Part shown: one piece after another, positions 1 through 6,024 of the stretch
Position numbering within the stretch: the first letter of the stretch is position 1
Layout of the letters: the number at the start of each line of letters is the position of its first letter
Assembly: GCA_021159265.1 (NCBI GenBank)
Contig: JAGGSD010000263.1
Span: forward strand, 1-7,099
Reading direction: 5' to 3'
DNA length: 7,099 nucleotides
Source of the DNA: Syntrophobacterales bacterium
Lineage (GTDB): Bacteria > Desulfobacterota > Syntrophia > Syntrophales > UBA6807
Position numbers and translations under genes: made by a program
Notes under the pieces: generated by a model
What the model was told of the DNA's origin: nothing
What the model saw: only the letters and a program-made list of their open reading frames with translations
Databases searched by the model: none

Positions 1-33
1 TTCAACAGAGGGTCTGATTTCCTTCTCATTACA

Positions 34-50
34 ATGCCGTAAAACGGCAT
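34..50. repeat. Short perfect hairpin beside the insertion-sequence remnant
   Basis: A 7-bp perfect inverted repeat, ATGCCGT at 34-40 and ACGGCAT at 44-50, is separated by AAA. On the plus strand it is followed about 9 bases later by a run of five T, so a weak terminator is possible, but no gene reads into it from the left within this window. It may simply be part of the dispersed-repeat DNA that fills this flank. Confidence 0.35.
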
Positions 51-57
51 AGCGGAG

Positions 58-75
58 CTTTTTACGAATGCATCA
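58..75 (+). repeat. Left copy of an 18-bp inverted repeat pair
   Basis: CTTTTTACGAATGCATCA is found here, and its exact reverse complement lies at 6981-6998. The two copies face each other across about 6.9 kb that contains the transposase remnant and the whole oxidoreductase operon. The identity is seen directly; an exact 18-base match in a window this size is not expected by chance. Both copies lie in repeat-like intergenic DNA, so a dispersed genomic repeat is the most likely explanation and ends of a composite mobile unit a less likely one. Confidence 0.7.
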
Positions 76-269
76 AAACTGCATTATCCGGATTGTTTCC
101 TCATTGAAAAAGTCACTACATGTGAACATTGATCAGCCATGTGGGTGGCAACATGCCGGAGAGCAACGCAACTACTTGAATACATTGACAATACGGCACT
201 CCCTTTGACTCTGATTGACAAGGGATGTCTGACTCAGCAGCATCCTTGAAGTTCAGGTTCCAAATAGCC

Positions 270-899
270 TTACTGCTGCCCATGACGAATGAAGCGCTTT
301 ACATTACAGGCGATGGCGGCAAATACCAATTGTAAGCTCGTTCTGTTTCTGTCTCTGTGACGGGATTTTCTCACACCGTACGCACGTGTTAATTTTGAAA
401 CAGTACCTTCCACCCCTGCTCTTGTCGCGCATTCCTTGCGGTACTCTTTTTCGTTCATGTATTTGTGGTGACGAGCCGCTCCTGTATATCCCGTTTCATC
501 GATTGTAAGTGTCACTGTTCTTTTTCCGATTTTGACCGGACAACGTTCAGATTCAGGGCATGCACGGCATACAGACACATCGAAATAAACGAGAATCCTG
601 CCTGTTTTTTCACTTCGATTCTGTTCTATCGGTACTTGACCTTTCGGACATTTGTTTACACACAATTCGCCGTTTTGCTCATCGAAACTTATATCGAAAT
701 CACCTGTGTCCAGAGGACGATCGTTTTGTTCATATGCTTCGAAGGATTGTGAGCGACCGGCAGAAGGACCTTCCAAGATGTCAAAATCATTTTCAAGATA
801 TTCTTGTGATAGTCGTCCTTTAATGGATTCATATAATCCCGGCTTTTGTTTTTGTAATGACTGCAGGAATTTTCGATTTGTTTCTTTAAACGTAACTAT
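270..899 (-). pseudogene. DDE transposase, C-terminal fragment (IS1182/ISNCY-like)
   Basis: This is the C-terminal part of a DDE transposase, the enzyme that cuts and rejoins insertion-sequence DNA. Reading from a TTG at 776, the fragment carries a cysteine-rich stretch (C39, C43, C70, C73, C79) and then the motif RAGVEGTVSKLTRAYGVRKS, whose glutamate (residue 123, codon 408-410) fits the catalytic E of the DDE_Tnp_1_6 type. It ends in the usual basic tail CNVKRFIRH. The frame actually stays open upstream to 899 with no ATG, reading through FKETNRKFLQSLQKQKPGLY and QEYLENDFDI, which look like an internal transposase segment rather than an N-terminus. The TTG start is therefore probably not real. 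About 210 codons remain, against roughly 450-550 for intact relatives, and the part that should carry the two catalytic aspartates is missing. Exact IS family is uncertain. Confidence 0.8.
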
Positions 900-922
900 T
901 CAGGCAGGCACAAAGCGGCAAA

Positions 923-946
923 GGCACAGAGGCACAGAGGCACAAA
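923..946. repeat. 8-bp tandem repeat, three units
   Basis: GGCACAGA occurs at 923-930 and 931-938, followed by GGCACAAA at 939-946. A looser version of the same unit precedes it (GGCACAAAG at 907-915 and CGGCAAAG at 916-923). The units are directly contiguous, without spacers, so this is a short tandem repeat. It sits in the DNA that separates the two transposase fragments. Confidence 0.75.
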
Positions 947-993
947 GAGTAAAAAAAGTAACAACCGACGCCGCCTGTGGTCTTCGGTGAACC

Positions 994-1047
994 TTCGGCG
1001 TGAGCTCAGTCGAACGGCAAAAGAATTTAGTAAGCGTTCACTGAACG
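994..1047. repeat. Two small palindromes in dispersed-repeat DNA
   Basis: TTCG (994-997) and CGAA (1011-1014) flank the perfect palindrome TGAGCTCA (1001-1008), giving an imperfect 21-base dyad. A second dyad, CGTTCA-C-TGAACG, lies at 1035-1047. Neither lies in a gene. They belong to the repeat-rich block that interrupts the transposase. Confidence 0.5.
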
Positions 1048-1063
1048 TCGAAATTAGAAAATA

Positions 1064-1117
1064 GAAATTGGAAATTTGGCCTCATGCTTTTCTCACGAAT
1101 TTCTAATTTCCAATTTC
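1064..1117. repeat. 13-bp perfect inverted repeat (AT-rich)
   Basis: GAAATTGGAAATT at 1064-1076 is matched by AATTTCCAATTTC at 1105-1117, giving a 13-bp stem with a 28-base loop. The right arm region also shares CGAATTTCTAAT (1096-1107) with the downstream flank at 6951-6962. It appears to be one member of a family of AT-rich dispersed repeats in this genome. Confidence 0.7.
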
Positions 1118-1366
1118 AAGCCGTGAACGGCTGCAGGCTTTCAACTTCGAGCTTTTCCGGCTTGTCCGGGTTAGGGATATCAGCGTCTTTATAGAGGCAT
1201 TCGGTCTTCCTTCGGTTTCGGAATACGGATGACGAAATTTCTCTTCGTCAATAAGGGGCAGCACTCTTTCTTTAAAAGTGAAACTCCAGTCGTCTTTAGA
1301 GAGAATGCCTGGGAAGTAATGGTCAGCCTCGAAAAGAGATGATTGGGTACTTGTCGGACGAAACAC
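1103..1366 (-). pseudogene. DDE transposase, N-terminal fragment (DUF772-like)
   Basis: This is the N-terminal piece of what was probably the same transposase. From a GTG at 1366-1364 it reads FRPTSTQSSLFEADHYFPGI, then LSKDDWSFTFKERVLPLIDE and YSETEGRPNASIKTLISL, a pattern typical of the N-terminal DUF772-type domain of such enzymes. Recognisable homology stops near 1172; the rest, to the stop at 1103-1105, is read through repeat DNA. The GTG start is favoured over the longer ATG start at 1444 because GAGAGG (1377-1372, minus strand) lies 5 bases upstream of it and a promoter lies further upstream at 1440-1412. The fragment is too short to be active. The C-terminal part continues at 899-270 after about 270 bases of unrelated DNA. 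Confidence 0.7.
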
Positions 1367-1411
1367 GGCAACCTCTCGAGTAATAGGATATGCAAATATT
1401 ATCAATACGTT

Positions 1412-1440
1412 ATGATACATTATGCGCCCACGCAAGTCAA
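1412..1440 (-). promoter_or_regulatory. Probable promoter of the transposase remnant
   Basis: On the minus strand TTGACT (1440-1435) is followed after 17 bases by TATCAT (1417-1412), a good sigma70-type match. Transcription would begin near 1405, some 40 bases before the GTG start at 1366. It points away from the regulator gene and into the broken transposase. Confidence 0.5.
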
Positions 1441-1444
1441 GCAT

Positions 1445-1597
1445 TATTTTCGTTTATTTCTTGTATATTCAGCTGGTTAAATCTTGTTTTAGCCTGTCGG
1501 GGATTAAATCAGCAGAGTCATTAATAAGCATAATGGTAAAAATTTTCACAAATTTTACTTCTTTGCGGAATCAATGAGATGGATTTGAAGTATTTTC
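1445..1597. other. AT-rich intergenic region between the IS remnant and the regulator
   Basis: No gene is seen. The outer end of the old insertion sequence should lie in or near this stretch, but I cannot place it. An imperfect dyad, GTAAAAATTT (1537-1545 plus flank) and AAATTTTAC (1550-1558), lies about 40 bases upstream of the regulator promoter and could be an operator. Confidence 0.4.
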
Positions 1598-1626
1598 TTG
1601 ACAAATAATAATATGAGCTCTACTAA
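1598..1626 (+). promoter_or_regulatory. Sigma70-type promoter of the regulator gene
   Basis: A perfect TTGACA (1598-1603) is followed after 17 bases by TACTAA (1621-1626). Transcription would begin near 1633, giving a leader of about 40 bases before the ATG at 1674. This is the strongest promoter-like sequence I see in the window and could drive the regulator alone or the regulator plus the oxidoreductase genes. Confidence 0.65.
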
Positions 1627-1673
1627 AAATAAATAGAGATGTTCAAATCAATTACTGTCGTTGAGGTGCAAAA

Positions 1674-2279
1674 ATGCTAGAAAACAAAAAGATGGGAACG
1701 CCGGTTGCCGATGAACTCAAAATCGGCAGTAAAGTAAGAGAACTCAGGCAAAAAAAGCATTACACATTGCAGGATCTGGTTACAAAGACAGGGCTTTCTA
1801 AATCTGTTTTGACTGAAATAGAAGATGGAGATACTATTCCTCCTGTAGCTACATTGCTGAAGCTGTCCAAAGCTCTGAAGGTGGGCATGGCCTACTTCTT
1901 TGAGGATGAGGTCATCAGTGAAAAGATATCTGTTACCAGAAGCGGTGAGCGCATGAGGCTGGAACGGCGGCCTCACCATCATGAAGGGGAGGTTGACTAC
2001 AGTTACGAGACCCTTGAGACAAAAAAACCTGATAAACACATGGAGCCCCTTCTCGTCGAGTTTCGTCCCATGGATACATCTGACATGATTTTTATGAGTC
2101 ATGAAGGCGAAGAGTTTTTGTATGTCCTTGAAGAAACACTCGAATTTCGTACAGACGACAGGATAGAGATCCTCAATCCCGGTGATACCATCTATTTTGA
2201 GTCGGACATAAATCACAGTTTTCGTTCTTTAACTGACCAACCGGCCAGGGCAATCGTCGTAGTTTGGGCTAAAGGATAG
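1674..2279 (+). CDS. XRE-family transcriptional regulator with C-terminal cupin domain
   Basis: This is a 201-residue cytoplasmic DNA-binding regulator. Residues about 16-76 form an XRE/Cro-type helix-turn-helix domain (core TLQDLVTKTGLSKSVLTEIE, 31-50). Residues about 123-198 form a cupin barrel with HEGEEFLYVLE (143-153), the typical PGD turn (169-171) and H181. H143, E147 and H181 are plausible metal or ligand contacts, although the set is only part of a full cupin metal site. In this family the cupin usually senses a small molecule and the HTH binds a nearby promoter. The start is supported by GAGGTG at 1663-1668, five bases upstream, and by the promoter at 1598-1626. The next gene, a POR gamma subunit, follows after 62 bases on the same strand, so this protein most likely controls the oxidoreductase operon and perhaps itself. 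Activator versus repressor and the ligand cannot be told from sequence. Confidence 0.9.
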   Translation: MLENKKMGTPVADELKIGSKVRELRQKKHYTLQDLVTKTGLSKSVLTEIEDGDTIPPVATLLKLSKALKVGMAYFFEDEVISEKISVTRSGERMRLERRPHHHEGEVDYSYETLETKKPDKHMEPLLVEFRPMDTSDMIFMSHEGEEFLYVLEETLEFRTDDRIEILNPGDTIYFESDINHSFRSLTDQPARAIVVVWAKG

Positions 2280-2341
2280 AACCATTTCCTCTCACCCCCC
2301 TCCCTCCAGCAGAGAGAACTGTAAGGAAGAAAGGAGTTGGC

Positions 2342-2926
2342 ATGATTGAGATCCGTTTCCATGGTCGAGGTGGACAAGGAACCGTCATAGCCTCGATTTT
2401 ATTAGCGAAGGCTTTATTCCAGGCAGGTTATCAAGTTCAGAGCTTCCCGGTTTTTGGGGTAGAAAGAAGGGGCGCACCCGTTGAAGCCTATGTCCGTTTT
2501 GATAAGGAAAACATTTTGATAAGGACAAATGTTTACAATCCCGACCATGTTGTGGTGCAGGATTGTACACTACTCCAGAACATTGATGTTACCAGAGGAC
2601 TTAAACCCGAAGGATGGATTATCATCAACAGTCCGGTTTCTCCTGATGATTTGGCCCCCTTTACAGGTTTTAAACTTGCTTTTGTGGATGCCAACGGTAT
2701 TGCTCTGAGAAACCATTTAGGTACCCGCACCCATCCAATTGTCAATACACCAATGATCGGGGTCTTTGCGCGCGTGTTTAATATGCCATCGATGGATGCG
2801 GTTGAGGCAGCTATCAGAGAAGAAGTTCCTGCGGAGGTAGAAGGAAATATTAAAGCTGCGCAGGATGCGTACAATGAGGTGCAACTCATTGGATTAATTA
2901 AGGAAGCGGGTGTAGACAAGGCATAA
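2342..2926 (+). CDS. porG: 2-oxoacid:acceptor oxidoreductase, gamma subunit (PorG-like)
   Basis: This 194-residue protein is the gamma subunit of a POR-type enzyme (POR gamma domain, PF01558 family), which in this superfamily contributes to CoA binding at the catalytic core. The family signature GRGGQG lies at residues 8-13, right after the first strand, and SFPVFGVERRGAPVEAYVR at 34-52 is the second conserved block; HPIVNTPMIG follows at 131-140. The length is normal for a stand-alone gamma subunit. AAGGAG at 2331-2336, five bases before the ATG, supports the start. It is the first structural gene after the regulator, and alpha and beta come two genes later. The 183-base gap to the next gene is unusually large for this operon and is mostly filled by a palindromic element. 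Subunit identity is firm; the substrate of the complex, and so the por name in the strict sense, is not. Confidence 0.92.
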   Translation: MIEIRFHGRGGQGTVIASILLAKALFQAGYQVQSFPVFGVERRGAPVEAYVRFDKENILIRTNVYNPDHVVVQDCTLLQNIDVTRGLKPEGWIIINSPVSPDDLAPFTGFKLAFVDANGIALRNHLGTRTHPIVNTPMIGVFARVFNMPSMDAVEAAIREEVPAEVEGNIKAAQDAYNEVQLIGLIKEAGVDKA

Positions 2927-2937
2927 AATTATTTATG

Positions 2938-3060
2938 TTGAAATACGAGACAAGTCTGAAATTCAAATATCAAATGTTCAAAACTTCCTTTGTTTTTGAT
3001 TTTGTAATTTTGATCATTTGAATTTCTTTCGGCTTTTGCGCTTCTAATCTCGTATTTTAA
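2938..3060. repeat. Palindromic MITE-like element inside the operon
   Basis: The ends are inverted repeats: 2938-2950 and 3048-3060 match at 12 of 13 positions (core AAATACGAGA / TCTCGTATTT). Further in, GAAATTCAAAT (2958-2968) pairs perfectly with ATTTGAATTTC (3016-3026), and the inner part CAAATGTTCAAAA (2971-2983) matches TTTTGATCATTTG (3008-3020) with one mismatch. The left arm looks like the right arm plus a 7-base duplication (ATCAAAT). The whole can fold into a long AT-rich hairpin. Part of the left arm recurs downstream of the operon near 6940-6979. A non-autonomous mobile or dispersed repeat is the best reading; a processing or attenuation hairpin in the transcript is also possible. 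Confidence 0.7.
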
Positions 3061-3109
3061 ATCGTACGAGGAACGACCAGACAAACAACATTCGATTGAG
3101 GAATAAAAA

Positions 3110-4867
3110 ATGGCAGAAAAAAAAGAAACAGAAAATGTAGTTCCATTGTTATTCCCGCGCTCCAGCATGTCAACAGAGAACAACCTGACAGGTTCATGGC
3201 GTTTTCTTAAACCTTGTTACGAGGAAAAAACAGCGCCATGCAGCACTGCCTGTCCTGCCGGTGAGGATATCGGACGAGTTGAAATGCTGATGACCCAGGG
3301 AATGTTCAAAGAAGCCTGGGAAACAATACTTAAAGAAAATCCTTTTCCTGCCGTGTGTGGGCGTGTCTGTTTTCATCCTTGCGAGGGAAAATGTAACAGA
3401 GGTGAGTTTGATGACCCCGTTGCTATTCGCAGTATTGAGCGTTTTCTCGCTGATGCTGCCCTGCGGAATGAATTTAATCCTTCTTTTGACAGACTTTCTT
3501 CCAGAAAAGAAAAAATTGCTGTTATAGGAGCCGGTCCCAGTGGTCTAGCCGCAGCCTATTTCCTCACGCTTCTCGGTTATACATGTGATGTTTTTGAGTC
3601 GATGCCTGAAGCAGGAGGAATCCTTCGATGGGGCATACCTCTTTATCGTTTGCCCGTTTCGGTTCTCAGAAGTGAGATTGCGCGAATTGAGAATCTGGGT
3701 GTTCATATCCACACAGGAAAACACATTTCACAGGATTTTCTAAAAAAGGCACAGGGTGATTACAGCGCCATATTCATGGGTTGCGGTCATTCCAGCACAC
3801 GCAGGCTGAATATTCACGGGGAAGATATCGAAGGTGTCGAAAATGGCCTTGAGTTTTTAGGAAAAATCCGCCGGGGAGAAAAATATTCATTCGACGGTCC
3901 GGTTGCAGTGATCGGAGGAGGTAACACAGCCGTTGATGTTGCCCGCAATGTTGTAAGACTGGGTGGCAAATCCCTCATTGTTTATCGTCGCCGTCGCCGG
4001 GATATGCCTGCTTTTGACCAGGAAATACAGATGGCTCTTGAGGAAGGAGTTGAAATCAGGGAACTTCTGGCACCTGCAAAAGTAGAGTCAAATGGTAATG
4101 AGTACACTCTGACAGTACAACTCATGAAAGTTACCGGAAAAGATATAGATGGACGGGCCGCCATAGAACCTGAAGGTGGTAAAACCGAGGAAATTACAGT
4201 CAGGAAAATATTCAAAGCAATCGGTGAGGAAGCAGCCGAGTCCTGGTATAATCCACCTGGCAAGAATAAAAGTATTATAACTCTGAGCAATTCTGTGCTG
4301 GTTCAAAACTCTAAGGGGAGTGTGCTTGTATTTGGTGGAGATCTCACGAATAAAACGAAAAGTGTCGTTCATGCGGTAGCTTCGGGAAAAGAAGCCGCCA
4401 TAGCCCTGGATGTCCTTTTTAAGAAAGGATTTGACGCCATCGAATCCGGACTTGAAACTTGCACAGTTGGAGAGGGACCTTCACTGTCAATGGAAGTGTA
4501 TATGGGAGGACCGCGCTGTGACAGGACACATCATGTTGTCGTATATGATGAAATCAATACGGATTATTTTCAAATGGCTTCAAGAGTTTCCCAGCCCCGG
4601 CTTTTAATCGAGGAACGGTTGAAAACTTTTGGTGAGATAGATCTGAAAATTTCGGCCAATTCGGCAATGAAAGAGGCAGGGCGCTGTTTCAATTGCGGTC
4701 TCTGTAACCAGTGTGACAATTGTTATTTTTTCTGTCCGGATTTAGCAATCCTCAGGGATGATGGTCCCCAGGGGCGGCACATCAATTATGACTACTGCAA
4801 GGGGTGTGGCGTATGTGTGGTGGAATGTCCCCGCAATGCCATGGTTCTGAAGGAGGAAAATCAATGA
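3110..4867 (+). CDS. GltD-like FAD/NAD(P) oxidoreductase fused to a PorD-like two-cluster ferredoxin
   Basis: This 585-residue protein probably moves electrons between NAD(P)H and the POR core. Residues about 30-115 form a GltD/DPYD-type N-terminal Fe-S domain with C36, C44, C48, C83, C87, C91 and C95 (CGRVCFHPCEGKCNRG). An FAD-binding fold follows (VIGAGPSGLAAAY, 138-150), then an NAD(P)-binding fold (VIGGGNTAVDVAR, 267-279) with the basic run RRRRRDMPAF at 293-302, then the closing FAD motif FGGDL near 408-412. The C-terminus (526-573) is a ferredoxin domain: C526, C529, C532, C535, C538, C542 and then CKGCGVCVVECP (563-574). The linker and C-terminal pattern resemble DsrL-type flavoproteins, but no dsr genes are present. 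GAGGA at 3098-3102 supports the start; the alternative ATG at residue 20 has no ribosome site. The stop overlaps the alpha start by four bases (ATGA), suggesting translational coupling. NADP versus NAD preference is undetermined. Confidence 0.88.
   Translation: MAEKKETENVVPLLFPRSSMSTENNLTGSWRFLKPCYEEKTAPCSTACPAGEDIGRVEMLMTQGMFKEAWETILKENPFPAVCGRVCFHPCEGKCNRGEFDDPVAIRSIERFLADAALRNEFNPSFDRLSSRKEKIAVIGAGPSGLAAAYFLTLLGYTCDVFESMPEAGGILRWGIPLYRLPVSVLRSEIARIENLGVHIHTGKHISQDFLKKAQGDYSAIFMGCGHSSTRRLNIHGEDIEGVENGLEFLGKIRRGEKYSFDGPVAVIGGGNTAVDVARNVVRLGGKSLIVYRRRRRDMPAFDQEIQMALEEGVEIRELLAPAKVESNGNEYTLTVQLMKVTGKDIDGRAAIEPEGGKTEEITVRKIFKAIGEEAAESWYNPPGKNKSIITLSNSVLVQNSKGSVLVFGGDLTNKTKSVVHAVASGKEAAIALDVLFKKGFDAIESGLETCTVGEGPSLSMEVYMGGPRCDRTHHVVVYDEINTDYFQMASRVSQPRLLIEERLKTFGEIDLKISANSAMKEAGRCFNCGLCNQCDNCYFFCPDLAILRDDGPQGRHINYDYCKGCGVCVVECPRNAMVLKEENQ
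4851..4856 (+). promoter_or_regulatory. Ribosome binding site that fixes the alpha-subunit start
   Basis: AGGAGG lies seven bases upstream of the ATG at 4864. It selects that start over an in-frame ATG at 4804, which would add 20 residues that only reflect another reading frame of the upstream ferredoxin domain. Confidence 0.8.
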
Positions 4868-6021
4868 AACGTGTCTTGGAAGGAAGCCAGGCAGTAGCCG
4901 AAGCGGTGCGCCTGGCAAAGGTTGACGTCATCTCCGCTTATCCCATAACACCTCAGACCCATATTGTGGAATTCCTTTCAGAGTATTGTGCAAAAGGTAC
5001 CATGAATGCCCGTTTTCTGCGCGTCGAAAGCGAACATTCGGCACTGGCTACTCTCATCGGAGCGGCAACTACGGGTGTGCGTACTTTTACCGCCACTTCT
5101 TCTCAAGGTCTTGCCCTGATGCATGAGCTGCTGCACTGGACAACGGGTGCAAGAGTTCCTGTTGTGATGGCAGAAGTAAATAGAGCACTCGGTCCCGGTT
5201 GGAACATCTGGACAGATCAGACCGATAGTCTTGCTCAAAGGGATACAGGCTGGATACAGTTGTATTGTGAAAATGGTCAGGAAGTCCTTGATACAATTAT
5301 CCAGGCCTTTCGTCTGGGGGAATGGGTAAACCTGCCTGTAATGGTGGTTCTGGATGCTTTTTTCCTTTCTCATACATACGAACCCGTGGATGTGCCTGAC
5401 CAGGAACCGGTAGATCACTTTCTGCCGCCATACGAGCCCAAATTTCAGGTAGATACAAAGGATCCCCGTGCGTTTGGCTCGCTGGTTGCGCCAAACGCCT
5501 ATATGGAAATGCGCTATAATATTGCCGAAGCTATGGAAGAAGCCCAATCTTGTTTCCAGAAAATCGAAGATGAATATAAGGGTATCTTTGGCCGTCGTTA
5601 TGGTTTGGTAGAACCGGTTTACTGTGATGACGCAGAGATTGTTTTAGTGACGTCGGGAACAATTACAAGCACAAGCCGTCAGGTAATTAATGATCTGCGT
5701 GCAAGAGGGGAAAAGGTCGGGCTCCTCAAAATAAAACTTTTTCGTCCTTTTCCCGTGGATATTATTCGCCAGATCCTGAAATCAATTCCCAAAGTGGCAG
5801 TTATTGACAGGAATATCTCTTTTGGAGCCTCTGGTATCTTCGCTCAGGAAGTGCGGGCCGCTCTTTGTAATCTTGCCGGTCATCCTCTTGTATTCGGCTA
5901 TATTGTGGGATTGGGCGGACGCGACGTAACCACTGATGTGTTGGAAGATATTTACTGGCGAACCAAAAATAATAATGTCCCCGAAAAAGAAAGCATCTGG
6001 CTGGGGCTCCAGGAGGTATAG
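4864..6021 (+). CDS. porA: 2-oxoacid:acceptor oxidoreductase, alpha subunit (PorA-like)
   Basis: This 385-residue protein is the alpha subunit of a POR-type enzyme. Together with beta it binds thiamine diphosphate and oxidatively decarboxylates a 2-oxoacid to an acyl-CoA, or runs the reverse carboxylation. The pyrimidine-binding domain spans about 1-230, with AYPITPQT (25-32), ESEHSA (55-60), TSSQGLALMHE (78-88), QRDTGW (125-130) and VVLDAF (161-166). The second domain covers about 255-350 and ends in GLGGRDVT (349-356). Length and motif order match archaeal-type PorA. The segment NRALGPGWNIWTDQTD (106-121) has GPGW where I recall small residues such as SAPI in pyruvate enzymes; this region is near the active site, so the substrate may differ from pyruvate. 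The start overlaps the upstream stop and beta begins three bases after this stop, so the three genes are tightly coupled. Other family names (phenylglyoxylate, 2-ketoisovalerate, 2-oxoglutarate) remain possible. Confidence 0.9.
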   Translation: MKRVLEGSQAVAEAVRLAKVDVISAYPITPQTHIVEFLSEYCAKGTMNARFLRVESEHSALATLIGAATTGVRTFTATSSQGLALMHELLHWTTGARVPVVMAEVNRALGPGWNIWTDQTDSLAQRDTGWIQLYCENGQEVLDTIIQAFRLGEWVNLPVMVVLDAFFLSHTYEPVDVPDQEPVDHFLPPYEPKFQVDTKDPRAFGSLVAPNAYMEMRYNIAEAMEEAQSCFQKIEDEYKGIFGRRYGLVEPVYCDDAEIVLVTSGTITSTSRQVINDLRARGEKVGLLKIKLFRPFPVDIIRQILKSIPKVAVIDRNISFGASGIFAQEVRAALCNLAGHPLVFGYIVGLGGRDVTTDVLEDIYWRTKNNNVPEKESIWLGLQEV

Positions 6022-6024
6022 ATT

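Larger units (their letters stand above)
1..269. other. Non-coding flank downstream of the transposase remnant
   Basis: No convincing gene is seen on either strand. This stretch follows the stop codon of the minus-strand transposase fragment, so it probably includes the right end of the old insertion sequence and then flanking DNA. It carries the hairpin at 34-50 and the 18-bp repeat at 58-75. I could not find a terminal inverted repeat or target-site duplication that would fix the element's edge. Confidence 0.5.

Noticed and set aside
907..946. CRISPR-like array
   Set aside because: The units are only 8 bp, contiguous and without spacers, and no cas gene is present.
465..990. Several overlapping plus-strand open frames of 87-112 codons
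   Set aside because: They are antisense to the recognisable transposase fragment and repeat DNA, overlap each other in three frames and show no family motif.
1677..2216. A 179-codon minus-strand frame opposite the regulator
   Set aside because: It is entirely antisense to a gene with clear HTH and cupin motifs and a good ribosome site; the translation has no recognisable domain.
2929..3183. An 84-codon minus-strand frame between gamma and the flavoprotein gene
   Set aside because: It runs through the palindromic repeat and into the antisense of the next gene, so it is a by-product of AT-rich repeat DNA.
4804..4863. Longer alpha subunit starting at 4804
   Set aside because: The extra residues are another frame of the ferredoxin domain; the AGGAGG at 4851-4856 and the family's normal N-terminus support 4864.
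3110..4867. DsrL or glutamate synthase small subunit as the specific function
   Set aside because: The domain order resembles both, but neither dsr genes nor a glutamate synthase large subunit is present, while POR subunits flank it tightly.
4978..5547. A 189-codon minus-strand frame opposite the alpha gene
   Set aside because: It is antisense to well-conserved PorA motifs and has no domain of its own.
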